Shown piece by piece: positions 41,815 through 50,569 of a stretch of 64,000 nt of DNA. How positions within the stretch are numbered: the stretch's first letter is position 1; the number at the start of each line of letters is the position of its first letter. The position numbers and the translations under genes are program-made. The DNA is from an uncultured Myxococcales bacterium (GTDB lineage: Bacteria; Myxococcota_A; UBA9042; DTJE01), in NCBI GenBank assembly GCA_903936705.1, contig CAIZWN010000084.1, positions 1 to 64,000 of the forward strand, read 5' to 3'. A model generated the notes under the pieces. The model saw nothing but the letters and a program-made list of their open reading frames with translations, made no database searches and was not told where the DNA came from.

Positions 41815-42474
41815 TCAGGCGTTCTTCTTCAGACGAATCTTGATCGCTTTGCGGACGGTCACGACGCTGTTAGGCGCGCCGGGGATGCCGCCCTCGATCA
41901 GAATCAGGTTCTGTGCCGGGAAAACAGCCACGACCTTCAGGTTCAGGATCGTGTGGCGGGTGTTGCCGTGCTGGCCGGGCATCTTGGTGCCCTTCTTGAC
42001 GCGGCCGGGCCACGTGCGGTTACCGATGGATCCGCCGTGGCGCTGGACTTCGTGAACGCCGTGCGTGCGGGGGAAGCCGTGCATCCCATGCCGCTTCATG
42101 ACGCCCGTGAAGCCGCGTCCGCGGGAATCGCCGATTACATCGACTTTCTCGCCCGGCTGGAACAGTGTCACGTCGACCTGGCTGCCCTGCGTGTACAGGA
42201 GAGCTTCGTCCTGCGTGACACGAATTTCCTTGACCACTTCGGGGGCTTCGACGCCTAGTTTCTCGAAGATGCCCAGTTCGGGCTTGGTCATGGACTTCAG
42301 GCGGCCCTTGCCGAAGCCCAGCACGACGGCGTCATAACCGTCGCGGCCTTCCTCGGACTTGACCTTGACAACCGTACACGGACCAGCGTGCACAACCGTC
42401 GCCGGGATGCGGTTCCCGAGGTCGTCAAAGAACTGCGTCATCCCGATCTTCTTGCCAATGATTGCAACTGACAT
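41815..42474 (-). CDS. rplC: 50S ribosomal protein L3
   Basis: The 219-residue protein starts SVAIIGKKIGMTQFFDDLG and contains GFGKGRLKSMTKP, the L3 signature region SRGRGFTGVMKRHGMHG and a long loop MPGQHGNTRHT where the PrmB-methylated Gln usually lies. L3 nucleates 50S assembly near the peptidyl transferase centre. GGGAG lies before the ATG. It normally sits in the S10 operon with rpsJ, rplD and rplW; none of these are adjacent here, so it is either a relocated or a second copy. Confidence 0.95.
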   Translation of the reverse strand: MSVAIIGKKIGMTQFFDDLGNRIPATVVHAGPCTVVKVKSEEGRDGYDAVVLGFGKGRLKSMTKPELGIFEKLGVEAPEVVKEIRVTQDEALLYTQGSQVDVTLFQPGEKVDVIGDSRGRGFTGVMKRHGMHGFPRTHGVHEVQRHGGSIGNRTWPGRVKKGTKMPGQHGNTRHTILNLKVVAVFPAQNLILIEGGIPGAPNSVVTVRKAIKIRLKKNA

Positions 42475-42574
42475 CGCTGACTCCCGAACTGCGCTAGGTT
42501 TACAACAGATCCGGCGTCTCTTGGCCGGGCCATGCTCACAAGGCGGCGGATGGTACAACGTTACGCCCGTCGAG

Positions 42575-42979
42575 TCAAACGGAATTCTGATGGCTTGTTG
42601 CGCTGGTCGAGGCAGCGGATGAAGCTTGGGCAGGTGCGGCGGCGGGAGTGGTTGCGGTATTTGCTGCGGCAGGCGTCGATGATTCGGAGGCGGTGCCCGC
42701 CGAGGCTGGCGTGGCAGCCGGCGGCGCATCAGGTGCATCCTTCCTGGCGTCGCCTTCCTGCCGGCCGTGGGTCTCGCCTCCTCCTCCCTTGCCGTTCTTC
42801 CGAGCATAATCGGTCACGTACCAGCCGGAACCTTTCAGGACGAAAGACGAGTGACTGATCAGGCGGTTCGTGAGATCCGAACCGCATGCCGGGCACGCAG
42901 TCTCGACAGGTTCCGACATCCGCTTCTCGGTTTCGAAATCGACATGACAGGCGTTGCAGCGATATTCGTACGTTGGCAT
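42575..42979 (-). CDS. FmdB-type zinc-ribbon protein
   Basis: The 134-residue protein begins MPTYEYRCNACHVDFETEKR and has a second CPACGS pair, forming the CxxC...CxxC zinc ribbon of FmdB/CxxC_CXXC_SSSS regulators. SSFVLKGSGWYVTDY is the usual continuation. After ~residue 70 comes an Ala/Pro/Thr/Ser-rich tail of about 60 residues. FmdB-like proteins are small putative regulators of unclear role. GGGGAGG lies before the ATG. It is followed by rplC on the same strand. Confidence 0.88.
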   Translation of the reverse strand: MPTYEYRCNACHVDFETEKRMSEPVETACPACGSDLTNRLISHSSFVLKGSGWYVTDYARKNGKGGGGETHGRQEGDARKDAPDAPPAATPASAGTASESSTPAAANTATTPAAAPAQASSAASTSATSHQNSV

Positions 42980-43043
42980 GGTTACCTCCCCTTTCATGGG
43001 GGTTCAATCCGCGGCGGCATGATGGGGTTCCGAGCGTGGTTTG

Positions 43044-43817
43044 TCAAGCGTTCAAGCCGGCTTCCGGGGCCAGGATCCGGCGAGCGTTATCGCCGAGGAT
43101 CGAGTTTCGTTCGTCCTTGGTCAGGCCTAGCGCGTCGATGACGGCAAGGAACGACCCCGGGTGATTCAGGTTGTGATCGCTGCCGAAAACCAAGCGGTCA
43201 CATCCCAGCACGTCAAGCGCGCGCGCAACTACCCAGTACTCGCGGATGCTTTCGGTTCCCAGGTACACGTTGGCAAGGCTCCGATCCCGGATCGCGGCTG
43301 TCGCCCCGGCAACCAAGGCAGGGGAGTCCCCTCCCATGTGCGCCAGCAGAAACTTGATCGTCGGGTAAGCCTCGGCTACCGATAGCGCAATGGGCCAGCC
43401 TGCAACTTCCTGCCAGCGGCCGCAATGCACGATGCATGGCAGGTTGTGGTTGCTGGCGTGCAGGAGGAAAGGCTTGAAGGACTTGTCTGTCAGGGGCAGG
43501 CGACTGAACGACGGGTGGAACTTCAGTGCGGATATCCGGTCGCCGCGGGATTCCAGAAACCGTGGAAGCGACTGGTCCAGAGGGTCGATCCATGCAGCGA
43601 AATAGAAGGCTGGTGTTCCGGCAAATTCCTCGACCGAGGCAAGTGTTCCAATGTTGTCGCCCGAGTCGGTTGGCATGACAAGTGCCCCGGTAATGCCAGC
43701 GCCCGACAGGACCCCGGCTACCTCGCGAAGCCCGCTGCCATGCCCGCCGAAGTCGGCGGTTTTCCAGTACCCGACATGGACATGCGCGTCGAACTTGAAG
43801 AATGGATCGGCTGGCAC
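43044..43817 (-). CDS. Amidohydrolase-2 family metal-dependent hydrolase
   Basis: The 257-residue TIM-barrel protein has the family motifs KFDAHVHVGYW (first metal histidines), ALKFHPSF, CIVHCGRW, FLLAHMGGD and VFGSDHN (catalytic Asp). Members act as decarboxylases or hydrolases on diverse small molecules. GGAGG lies 6 bp before a GTG at 43817; no ATG is near the domain start. Codons upstream in frame overlap the divergent glycosyltransferase gene and are not expected to be used. Substrate unknown. Confidence 0.83.
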   Translation of the reverse strand: MPADPFFKFDAHVHVGYWKTADFGGHGSGLREVAGVLSGAGITGALVMPTDSGDNIGTLASVEEFAGTPAFYFAAWIDPLDQSLPRFLESRGDRISALKFHPSFSRLPLTDKSFKPFLLHASNHNLPCIVHCGRWQEVAGWPIALSVAEAYPTIKFLLAHMGGDSPALVAGATAAIRDRSLANVYLGTESIREYWVVARALDVLGCDRLVFGSDHNLNHPGSFLAVIDALGLTKDERNSILGDNARRILAPEAGLNA

Positions 43818-43925
43818 CGACGTCCTCCACGATGGAACAATGCGAGTGTACCAGACGCAAATCAGTGCATGACATGGGATTCGCCGAAATCCGTGGGTTA
43901 CAATGGCGGTCCAAAGTCTGGAGAG

Positions 43926-44633
43926 ATGCGCGTGTCGCGACATCCTGGTTCCCTGTCTGTGGTCATCATGGCCTTCAACGAGAAGGACTCGCTGCCGGCC
44001 CAGGTTCGCGAAACCTTGAATTTTTTGGACGCCGCCGTCGCTGCTGGGCAGGTGGTGGTGGTGGATGACGGATCGACCGACGGGACCGGCAAACTGGCTG
44101 ACGACCTGGCAGGGCAGGACGCGCGTGTCACAGTGGTCCACCATCCTCGCAACCTGGGCATGGGTGCGGCAATCCGCAGTGGCTATGGGGCGGCCACCTG
44201 CGAATGGGTCTCGCAATTGCCGGGTGACGGGCAGATATCGCCCGACACGCTTGAACGATTTCTACGTATGACAGGGGACCACGATCTGGTCTTGTCGACC
44301 TACGATCGTCGGGGTGACGGGGTCCTCAGGACTTTGGTGACGTCAGCCTACCAGGCTGCCGCCCTGGCGATTCTTGGCGACCGCTGTCGCTTTACCGGCA
44401 CCATGATGTTCCGTCGTTCCTGGCTGGACCAGGTTCGCCTGGCCAGTGACTCTTTCATCATCAACGTGGAACTTCCGCTGAAACTGATGCGCCTGGGCGT
44501 CACCCCCGGATGGGTCTCGATCGGGTCCCCATTGCCGCGGGCGCATGGGCGTTCCAAGGTGCTGACGGTAGGACGAATCGCGATCGTTCTTCGCGAGATG
44601 GTTTCTCTGAAACGGGAACTGGGGGTATCCTAG
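43926..44633 (+). CDS. GT2-family glycosyltransferase
   Basis: The 235-residue protein has the GT-A core: LSVVIMAFNEKDSLPAQVRE, VVVVDDGSTDGTGKLADDLA, HHPRNLGMGAAIRSGYGAAT and LPGDGQ, which stands in for the DxD metal-binding motif. This resembles dolichol-phosphate-mannose-synthase-type enzymes acting on lipid-linked sugars. It lacks a C-terminal transmembrane region. GGAGAG lies just before the ATG at 43926. It is divergent from the amidohydrolase gene. Confidence 0.86.
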   Translation: MRVSRHPGSLSVVIMAFNEKDSLPAQVRETLNFLDAAVAAGQVVVVDDGSTDGTGKLADDLAGQDARVTVVHHPRNLGMGAAIRSGYGAATCEWVSQLPGDGQISPDTLERFLRMTGDHDLVLSTYDRRGDGVLRTLVTSAYQAAALAILGDRCRFTGTMMFRRSWLDQVRLASDSFIINVELPLKLMRLGVTPGWVSIGSPLPRAHGRSKVLTVGRIAIVLREMVSLKRELGVS

Positions 44634-44715
44634 TCCGGTACAGAGAACCACGGCGGCATCCGGTCCGTTTTCTCGCGACGTGTTTGCTGCGCTGCCGGGG
44701 GGTACAGGCGGGGAA

Positions 44716-45027
44716 ATGCCGAACGCTTCGCTGCGAAAGGGAATCGAGTCAATGGTGGCCGAGGTGCTTCGTGCACACGTCCTCGATGCCGTGCTGGCGC
44801 GGCCCGAGGTGCGAAAGGGCCTTTCGCCCGAGGCCATCGAGCGGATACGCAAGGACATGCTGGAACGCCTGCTGGTTTCCGAGGAACAGGGACGAGCCGA
44901 CCGCGGCGAGGTTGAGGCGTTGCTGGATGGCGCCCTGGTATCGACCGGGCCCGCTGGCATCGCGATCAAAGCCCTGATCAAGGCCGGCTGGGAGCGTCTT
45001 GCGACCAGGGGCGGGGAGGGCGGATGA
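44716..45027 (+). CDS. Small helical protein coupled to a UbiB-like kinase
   Basis: The ~103-residue protein is predicted all-helical, rich in Arg/Glu/Leu, and starts MPNASLRKGIESMVAEVLRA after GGGGA; an upstream in-frame start at 44680 is possible. VRKGLSPEAIERIRKDMLER is its most regular helix. I do not recognise it. Its TGA overlaps the ATG of the UbiB/AarF gene (ATGA), so it may be a partner or regulator of that kinase. Confidence 0.65.
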   Translation: MPNASLRKGIESMVAEVLRAHVLDAVLARPEVRKGLSPEAIERIRKDMLERLLVSEEQGRADRGEVEALLDGALVSTGPAGIAIKALIKAGWERLATRGGEGG

Positions 45028-46706
45028 GCGGTGCGGTCGACCTGATCAGACTGACCTTCCGCCTGCGTGATCTGCGGCGGGTGCGACGTATTGCCGGCGT
45101 TCTGGCCCGGCACGGTTTTGCTGACGTAGCGGCGCGCATGGGTCCCGCGGCATGGGCGCGCAGCGTTTTCAGGGCGCTGTTGCGGCGTCCGCGTGTCTCA
45201 CCCATACCGGTCGAGCGCAGGCTGCGCCTGGTTCTGGAGGAATTGGGGGCTACATTCATCAAGCTTGGCCAGATGCTGGCCACCCGCCCTGACCTTGTGC
45301 CAATGGCCCTGGTTGACGAGTTGCGTCACCTGCAAGACGAGGTGCCGCCATTCCCGTTCGAGGACGTAATACTGATCGTAGAGAGCGAACTCGGATGCCC
45401 GATGGGCGAGGTGTTTTCGCATGTCGAGGAGATTCCGGTTGCGGCCGCGTCGATTGCGCAGGTCCATTTCGCGACATTACTGACCGGCGAGTCTGTCGTG
45501 ATCAAGGTCCAGCGCCCGAACCTTAACCGGCAGATTACTGGGGACCTGCGCATCCTTGCTGGTCTTGCTTCGGCGCTGGAGGCTCGAGTTCCGGAGGTGC
45601 GTCACTTCCGCCCGCGTGCAATCGTCGAGGAATTCACGAAGTCGCTGCAGCGCGAGACCGACTTTGTGGGCGAGGCGGCCAGCATGGACCGTTTTCGCGC
45701 GATGTTTGCCGACGAACCGGGGCTGGTGGTGCCGAAACCATTCCACCAGTGGACAAGACGCCGAGTGTTGACGATGGAACGCGTCGACGGGGTCAAGGTC
45801 ACCGACGTGGCTGCGTTGAAGGCCCTGGGCGTGGATCTGGCCGCGATCGTCCAGCTTGGCATGAGAATCACTCTGCGTTCGATTTTCGAGCACGGTTTCT
45901 TTCATGCCGATCCTCACCCAGGAAACTTCTTCGTTCGCAAGGACGGCAGCATCGTGCTGCTGGACTTCGGGATGATGGGGACCATCGAGCCGCGCAGGGT
46001 CGATGAGATGCTGGCCTTCATGGTGGCGGTTCTGACCGGGGACGTCGACATGGTGGTGGATCAGTTGCTGGACGCCGACCTGATCGGCGATGAAACCGAT
46101 CTGCGGGGGCTGCGTTCCGACTTGAAGTCCATCCTCGTGCGTTACGCGGATGCGAACCTTGGTTCAGTGGACATCGCAGCCTTCCTTCAGGAGGTCATGT
46201 CGGTCACGATCAGGCACCACGTGGTCCTGCCGGCGGATCTGCTGCTGGTCGGCAAGGCCATCGCAACGATGGAGGGGATCGGGCACCAGGTGTATCCCGA
46301 GTTCAAGCCTCTGGAGGCTATCCAGCCTTACCTGACCGAGGTCTATGTCCGTCGCCTGCTGGACGCCAAGCGCCATTCCCAGGTTGTTGCGCGTTCGGTG
46401 ATGGACGGTCTGTCGCTGCTGAAGGATGCACCCTTCGACATAAGGCGGGTCCTTCGCAAATTGCGCAAGGGCGAATTGACGATGAATCTGCGGTCGTCTG
46501 GCGACGAGGCCAGGATTCGCAACACATCGTCGGTTGCCAACCGTGTTGTTTTGGCGGGACTTTTCGCGACCTTTTTCTTCGGAGCCGTCGTGTTGCTGGA
46601 CCAGGGAGGCTCGGTGCGCACATTCGCAGGCTGGGCGTCGGCCGGGTTGTCCTGGCTGTTCTTCCTGGGTTTGGGCTGGTCCCTGTTGCACGGGGATGGG
46701 AGGTGA
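45024..46706 (+). CDS. UbiB/AarF (ABC1) atypical kinase family protein
   Basis: The 560-residue protein has the ABC1 hallmarks: the KxGQ motif at Lys80-Gln83 (FIKLGQMLATRPDL), the Ala-rich nucleotide loop at ~140-148 (AAASIAQVH), Lys161 in VVIKVQRP, FFHADPHPGNFF and IVLLDFGMMGT. The last ~60 residues contain two hydrophobic segments, giving the C-terminal membrane anchor. UbiB proteins support quinone or other isoprenoid lipid biosynthesis by an ATPase activity. It forms a run with the small protein before it and the OmpA gene after it. Confidence 0.92.
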   Translation: MSGAVDLIRLTFRLRDLRRVRRIAGVLARHGFADVAARMGPAAWARSVFRALLRRPRVSPIPVERRLRLVLEELGATFIKLGQMLATRPDLVPMALVDELRHLQDEVPPFPFEDVILIVESELGCPMGEVFSHVEEIPVAAASIAQVHFATLLTGESVVIKVQRPNLNRQITGDLRILAGLASALEARVPEVRHFRPRAIVEEFTKSLQRETDFVGEAASMDRFRAMFADEPGLVVPKPFHQWTRRRVLTMERVDGVKVTDVAALKALGVDLAAIVQLGMRITLRSIFEHGFFHADPHPGNFFVRKDGSIVLLDFGMMGTIEPRRVDEMLAFMVAVLTGDVDMVVDQLLDADLIGDETDLRGLRSDLKSILVRYADANLGSVDIAAFLQEVMSVTIRHHVVLPADLLLVGKAIATMEGIGHQVYPEFKPLEAIQPYLTEVYVRRLLDAKRHSQVVARSVMDGLSLLKDAPFDIRRVLRKLRKGELTMNLRSSGDEARIRNTSSVANRVVLAGLFATFFFGAVVLLDQGGSVRTFAGWASAGLSWLFFLGLGWSLLHGDGR

Positions 46707-46710
46707 AACT

Positions 46711-47469
46711 ATGAAGCGACTTCTGATTGGGACCTTCGTGGCGGTGATGTTCATGGGGTGCGTCAAGAAGGATGTCTATCTGAAGGACACCGGCGCGTTG
46801 AAGGATCGGATCGCGAGTCTTGAGGCCGATAATGGAAAGCTGAATGGCGAGAAGGACAAGTTGATCGGCGAGAAGGACAAGCTGAAAGGAGATAACGACA
46901 TCCTGGGCGCGCAGTTGTCGGCCATGGGTGGCAAGAATGTCTCGCTTAACGACAACCTCAAGCAGACCATCGCCAAGATGAACGAACTGAAGGCCCAGGC
47001 GGAAAACCGGAAGGTCAAGATTGCCGAATTGAAGGCGAAATTGCAGTCAATGGTCTCGGCGGGTCAGTTGAAGATCCGGACCGACAAGGGGCGCATGATT
47101 GTCGAGATGGCCGAAAAGGTGTTGTTTGATTCAGGCAAGTTCAAGTTGAAGCCCGAAGGCCTGTTGGCGCTGGAACAACTGACTGAAATCCTGAAGACCC
47201 TGGAGGGACGTACATTCCAGGTGGCCGGCCATACCGACGACGTGGGCGCCGACGACATGAACTGGACGCTGTCGCTGAACCGAGCCAAGTCGGTCGCGCA
47301 GTACATGATCGAAAAGGGCATGCCTGCCGAGCGTCTGTCTGCTGCCGGCTATGGCAAGTTCCAGCCCGTGGCGCCGAACGACTCCCCCGAGGGCAAGGCC
47401 CAGAATCGCCGCATCGAGATCGCCCTGGTTCCGAATATCGAGGAGATCCTGGGTTTCGGCGCGGAGTAG
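46711..47469 (+). CDS. OmpA-family peptidoglycan-binding lipoprotein
   Basis: The 252-residue protein has a lipoprotein signal (LLIGTFVAVMFMGC), a coiled-coil region with repeated GEKDKL units (about residues 35-120) and a C-terminal OmpA domain: KVLFDSGKFKLKPEG, VAGHTDDVGADDMNWTLSLN, RAKSVAQYMIEKGMPAERLS and NRRIEI. The Asp and Arg of these motifs bind diaminopimelate in peptidoglycan. GGGAGG lies before the ATG, only 4 bp after the UbiB stop, implying co-transcription. Confidence 0.9.
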   Translation: MKRLLIGTFVAVMFMGCVKKDVYLKDTGALKDRIASLEADNGKLNGEKDKLIGEKDKLKGDNDILGAQLSAMGGKNVSLNDNLKQTIAKMNELKAQAENRKVKIAELKAKLQSMVSAGQLKIRTDKGRMIVEMAEKVLFDSGKFKLKPEGLLALEQLTEILKTLEGRTFQVAGHTDDVGADDMNWTLSLNRAKSVAQYMIEKGMPAERLSAAGYGKFQPVAPNDSPEGKAQNRRIEIALVPNIEEILGFGAE

Positions 47470-47471
47470 GG

Positions 47472-48029
47472 TTATTGGCAGGCCCCGTTGCGGCATACCT
47501 TTCGTTCCGCGGCGCAATCCTTGACCATCGCCTGGTATCCCAGCACGTTGCAGTCGGTAAGAATGTCGTTGTGGCACGTGGGCTGTGAAGTACCGGGAGG
47601 GCACGTAGAGTCGGTGTATGCGCACATCGCCAGTGAGGGACCATCGGGGGCGCCTGCCAAATCCTTTCCGCTGACGCACGCCTGACCACTTTTGGCGGTG
47701 CAGTCGCTGGTCATGTCCCATGCGTAGGCTCCGTCCTCGGTGCAACGGCCTGTGTATCGGCCAGCAAGACATTTCGAATATCCTTCCTCGGCCGCTGTGC
47801 AAAGGACTAGAGGCTTGGCAAAACACGTACCGTTCAGGCACTGGGCGGCGTCTCCGCAGTCCTTCGATTCCCAGTGGTATCCGCCAGCAGTTTCCCCGAC
47901 CTGGCAGCTCCACTGTACATTGCCGACGCAGTGGTCTTCGTTGATAGAACATTCTGGACCGGCGCAGGACGAAACTGCCGCTGCCAGCAATCCGGCCATG
48001 GCCATCAAAACAACGCAACGAGACATCAT
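47472..48029 (-). CDS. Cys-rich lipoprotein
   Basis: The 185-residue product has a lipoprotein signal (MAMAGLLAAAVSSC). About 18 cysteines follow in CxxxxC-type spacings (ECSINEDHCVGNVQWSCQVG, CTAAEEGYSKCLAGRYTGRC, RKVCRNGACQ at the end). The layout suggests several small disulphide-bonded modules; no known domain was identified. AAGGAG lies 7 bp before the ATG at 48029. It is convergent with the OmpA gene, with 2 bp between stops. Confidence 0.75.
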   Translation of the reverse strand: MMSRCVVLMAMAGLLAAAVSSCAGPECSINEDHCVGNVQWSCQVGETAGGYHWESKDCGDAAQCLNGTCFAKPLVLCTAAEEGYSKCLAGRYTGRCTEDGAYAWDMTSDCTAKSGQACVSGKDLAGAPDGPSLAMCAYTDSTCPPGTSQPTCHNDILTDCNVLGYQAMVKDCAAERKVCRNGACQ

Positions 48030-48229
48030 CAGCGGTCTCCTTCCCTTCTTGGGCGGGTGGATCCTATCACGACTGGCTTTCTGCCAAGTCGCAGCGAACG
48101 GCGGCATGTGCTTCTGCAACGACTATTGCAGCGGATATCGATGCTGGAGCCGATGAACCTCGGGTTTCCGACTGCTACGCCTGCAGGCCAACCCCCTGGA
48201 CCCGCGTTGCCAGCGCGAGTATCTTTCGT

Positions 48230-48958
48230 TTGGCCAAACGCCCGCGATGGGAAATGCTGCCGGTTGCCAGACAAAGGACCTTGTGTGCCTTCGCGGCAAT
48301 TGCTTTAGCCGTTGCGATGGCATGTGCATCCCGCGGCGCCCTGGCTGGCGATTCGTCAGCCGAAACCCTGGCTGCCAGGGACGTGGGGTCGGTCCGCGTA
48401 GGTCCAATTCGTGTCGAAGGTGGCGCCAATCGGGATCGCGGCCGATTGTCGCTGTCTCTGGGCATCGGCCAGCGCTTGCTGTGGACGTCACCCGAAGCCG
48501 TTTTACCAGTCACGTGGCCTGTATCACTGCGCGCCTACACTGCTCGGCGGCAGCCGCTGGTCGTCCTTGTCCAGTCGGGCGGTATCTTGCCGCTGGCGCC
48601 TTCAGTCCGCTCCCGCGGTCGTTCTGGCAAATCGTCAGCGCACCACCATCCTTCGTCGAACGCCAGGGAACAGGATGCGAACCTGGCCACCGCCCTCGGG
48701 GATCTGGTTATCGATTACGGGACGGGTACTCTTGATGATCCTGGCGAACCGTTCGACCAGTCGGCGCTTCAGGTGCCTGCCGCCCAGAATCGTTCCCATG
48801 CCGCCGCCGTCCCGCCATCCGGAGTTTCGTCCAACCCGACATCTTTGATGCACTGTAAGGTGGCGCTTGAATGGCCCCCGGAAGACGGCGAACACCGTCT
48901 AGCCTGCGGCCCTTTCACTGTAGTGTTACAAACTCGCTGGGTAAAAAAGCGGCGTTGA
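48230..48958 (+). CDS. Hypothetical secreted protein
   Basis: This plus-strand frame has a plausible signal peptide (FAAIALAVAMACASRGALAG) followed by ~200 residues without a recognised domain. The start may be the TTG at 48230 or the ATG at 48254; neither has a strong ribosome site. Codon use is compatible with coding. It lies between two minus-strand lipoprotein genes. A gap of 200 bp upstream holds no feature. The call is tentative. Confidence 0.45.
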   Translation: MAKRPRWEMLPVARQRTLCAFAAIALAVAMACASRGALAGDSSAETLAARDVGSVRVGPIRVEGGANRDRGRLSLSLGIGQRLLWTSPEAVLPVTWPVSLRAYTARRQPLVVLVQSGGILPLAPSVRSRGRSGKSSAHHHPSSNAREQDANLATALGDLVIDYGTGTLDDPGEPFDQSALQVPAAQNRSHAAAVPPSGVSSNPTSLMHCKVALEWPPEDGEHRLACGPFTVVLQTRWVKKRR

Positions 48959-48974
48959 CCCCAAAGTCACGTGG

Positions 48975-50447
48975 TCACGGATCTCCGACCGATGCGTTGT
49001 CCGCCCCCGGTGTCGCATCCCCTGGCGGGTTGTCCGGGGCGTCACCCATCGCGCAGCCGCCGGTCACCTTCTGATAGCAGAACCGGATGCACTTCTTGCC
49101 CTTGGACTGGCCCTTGTCGTCCTTGATGTCCTGGCACTGCCAGCCCTGCGGGCACGGGTTCTTTTCGTCCGGTCCGCACGGGGGCATGCAGTAGGATCCC
49201 TTGTCCTCGTCGGTTTTCGGGTCCTTGAAGCCGATGCACAGCGTGTTTTCGTCGCCGCATGGGCTGTCCGCCTGCTGGTCGCATACCTCGCAGTACTTGC
49301 CCACTGCCGTCTCGCACTTCTTGTTCGGGAGGTCGCAGACCTGTCCGCAACTGCACCAGTAGTTGGCGTCGCACCCGCGATCCACGCACACCTTGTTGAT
49401 CGTGTCGCACAGCTTGGAAGCCTGCTTGCAGTCGAAATCGATAAGGCACCCACTGATGCACGTCTTGGTTGCGGTCTCGCAGTACTGCTCGGGCTCGCGG
49501 CAGTCGATCGGCGAAAAGCACATGCCCGGAATCGTGCAATGACCCTTGATGCAATCCCATTCCTTGCCCGGCATGGGCGAAGGATCATCGCATCCCTTGA
49601 TGTCGGCATCGGCCAGCGAGCCAGTGCATGCATCCATGCACATTCCGGCGTTGCACACCTTCAGCGAACCGCACTCGGTGTCAGCCGTGCATCCCGGGAC
49701 GCAGCGATGGGTCTTCGGGTGGCACGCTTCGCCAAAGGCGCAGTCCAGGGCGTCCCTGCAACCGCAAACGTGCAGATCCTCCCAGCACTTCTCCTTGAGG
49801 CCGCAATCCTGGTCATCCTTGCAGCGCGACTGCAGATTTCCGCAGTTCAGGGTACCTGGGACGCAAACGCCGGCCGTGGCCTCGCCTTCGACGCGAGCGC
49901 ACGTGTAGGAACCCTGGACGGCCCCTTCGACCGCGCACATTCCGGTGCTTAGGGGGCACCATGGCGCGCAGACCTTTTGTGACATCGTGGTCGTCAGGCC
50001 GGCCACCGTGATGGTGTCGACGCAATGGGACATCTGTCCCCAGCACTGCCGATCGGTCTCGCATGCCTCACAGGCCGGCAGCAGTGGGTGGCAGGTCTTG
50101 TCGCATTCGTTGCAGTAGGCCTCGGACCCGCAATTCTTGTCCTCGCGGCAGCCATTCGTGGTCTTCGGGTCCAGGACTTCGATGCACTTGAACTCGCAGT
50201 TGCACGCGAACGTCGCCCCCTTGATGTCGATGCACTGCTGATCGGTCTCGCATTCGCGAGGCGGCGGGGTATCAATCGCCACGATTCCGTCCGGCAGGTC
50301 GGAAGGGTTGCTGCCGTCAGGAAACACGATCACGTCCTGTGGATTGCTGCCGGTGTCGCCCTTGTCCTTGCTGCCCCCGCAGGCTACGACCAAAGTCAGC
50401 ATCGATATGGAGAAAAACGCCGCAAACCCGGTCGACCTGCGATTCAT
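48975..50447 (-). CDS. Large Cys-rich lipoprotein (MXAN-type repeats)
   Basis: The 490-residue product has a lipoprotein signal (SISMLTLVVAC), an Asp/Pro-rich linker, then about 60 cysteines in repeats of the form CxxDxQCxxxxxxxxC and CxxGxCxxxC (ECETDQQCIDIKGATFACNC, DQDCGLKEKCWEDLHVCGCR, CMDACTGS). The pattern is typical of secreted disulphide-rich surface proteins in Myxococcota. No enzymatic motif was seen. GGAGG lies 6 bp before the ATG at 50447. Confidence 0.82.
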   Translation of the reverse strand: MNRRSTGFAAFFSISMLTLVVACGGSKDKGDTGSNPQDVIVFPDGSNPSDLPDGIVAIDTPPPRECETDQQCIDIKGATFACNCEFKCIEVLDPKTTNGCREDKNCGSEAYCNECDKTCHPLLPACEACETDRQCWGQMSHCVDTITVAGLTTTMSQKVCAPWCPLSTGMCAVEGAVQGSYTCARVEGEATAGVCVPGTLNCGNLQSRCKDDQDCGLKEKCWEDLHVCGCRDALDCAFGEACHPKTHRCVPGCTADTECGSLKVCNAGMCMDACTGSLADADIKGCDDPSPMPGKEWDCIKGHCTIPGMCFSPIDCREPEQYCETATKTCISGCLIDFDCKQASKLCDTINKVCVDRGCDANYWCSCGQVCDLPNKKCETAVGKYCEVCDQQADSPCGDENTLCIGFKDPKTDEDKGSYCMPPCGPDEKNPCPQGWQCQDIKDDKGQSKGKKCIRFCYQKVTGGCAMGDAPDNPPGDATPGADNASVGDP

Positions 50448-50569
50448 TGGTGTCCTCCGTAGTCTCGAATCGTTCCCGATTACCGTCATCAATCGACGGT
50501 TGCCATGCGGCATTGTAGGCAATCCGGTTCAGCGGCAAAAGGCCTTTTCAACCGGAAGATCCGCAAGAT

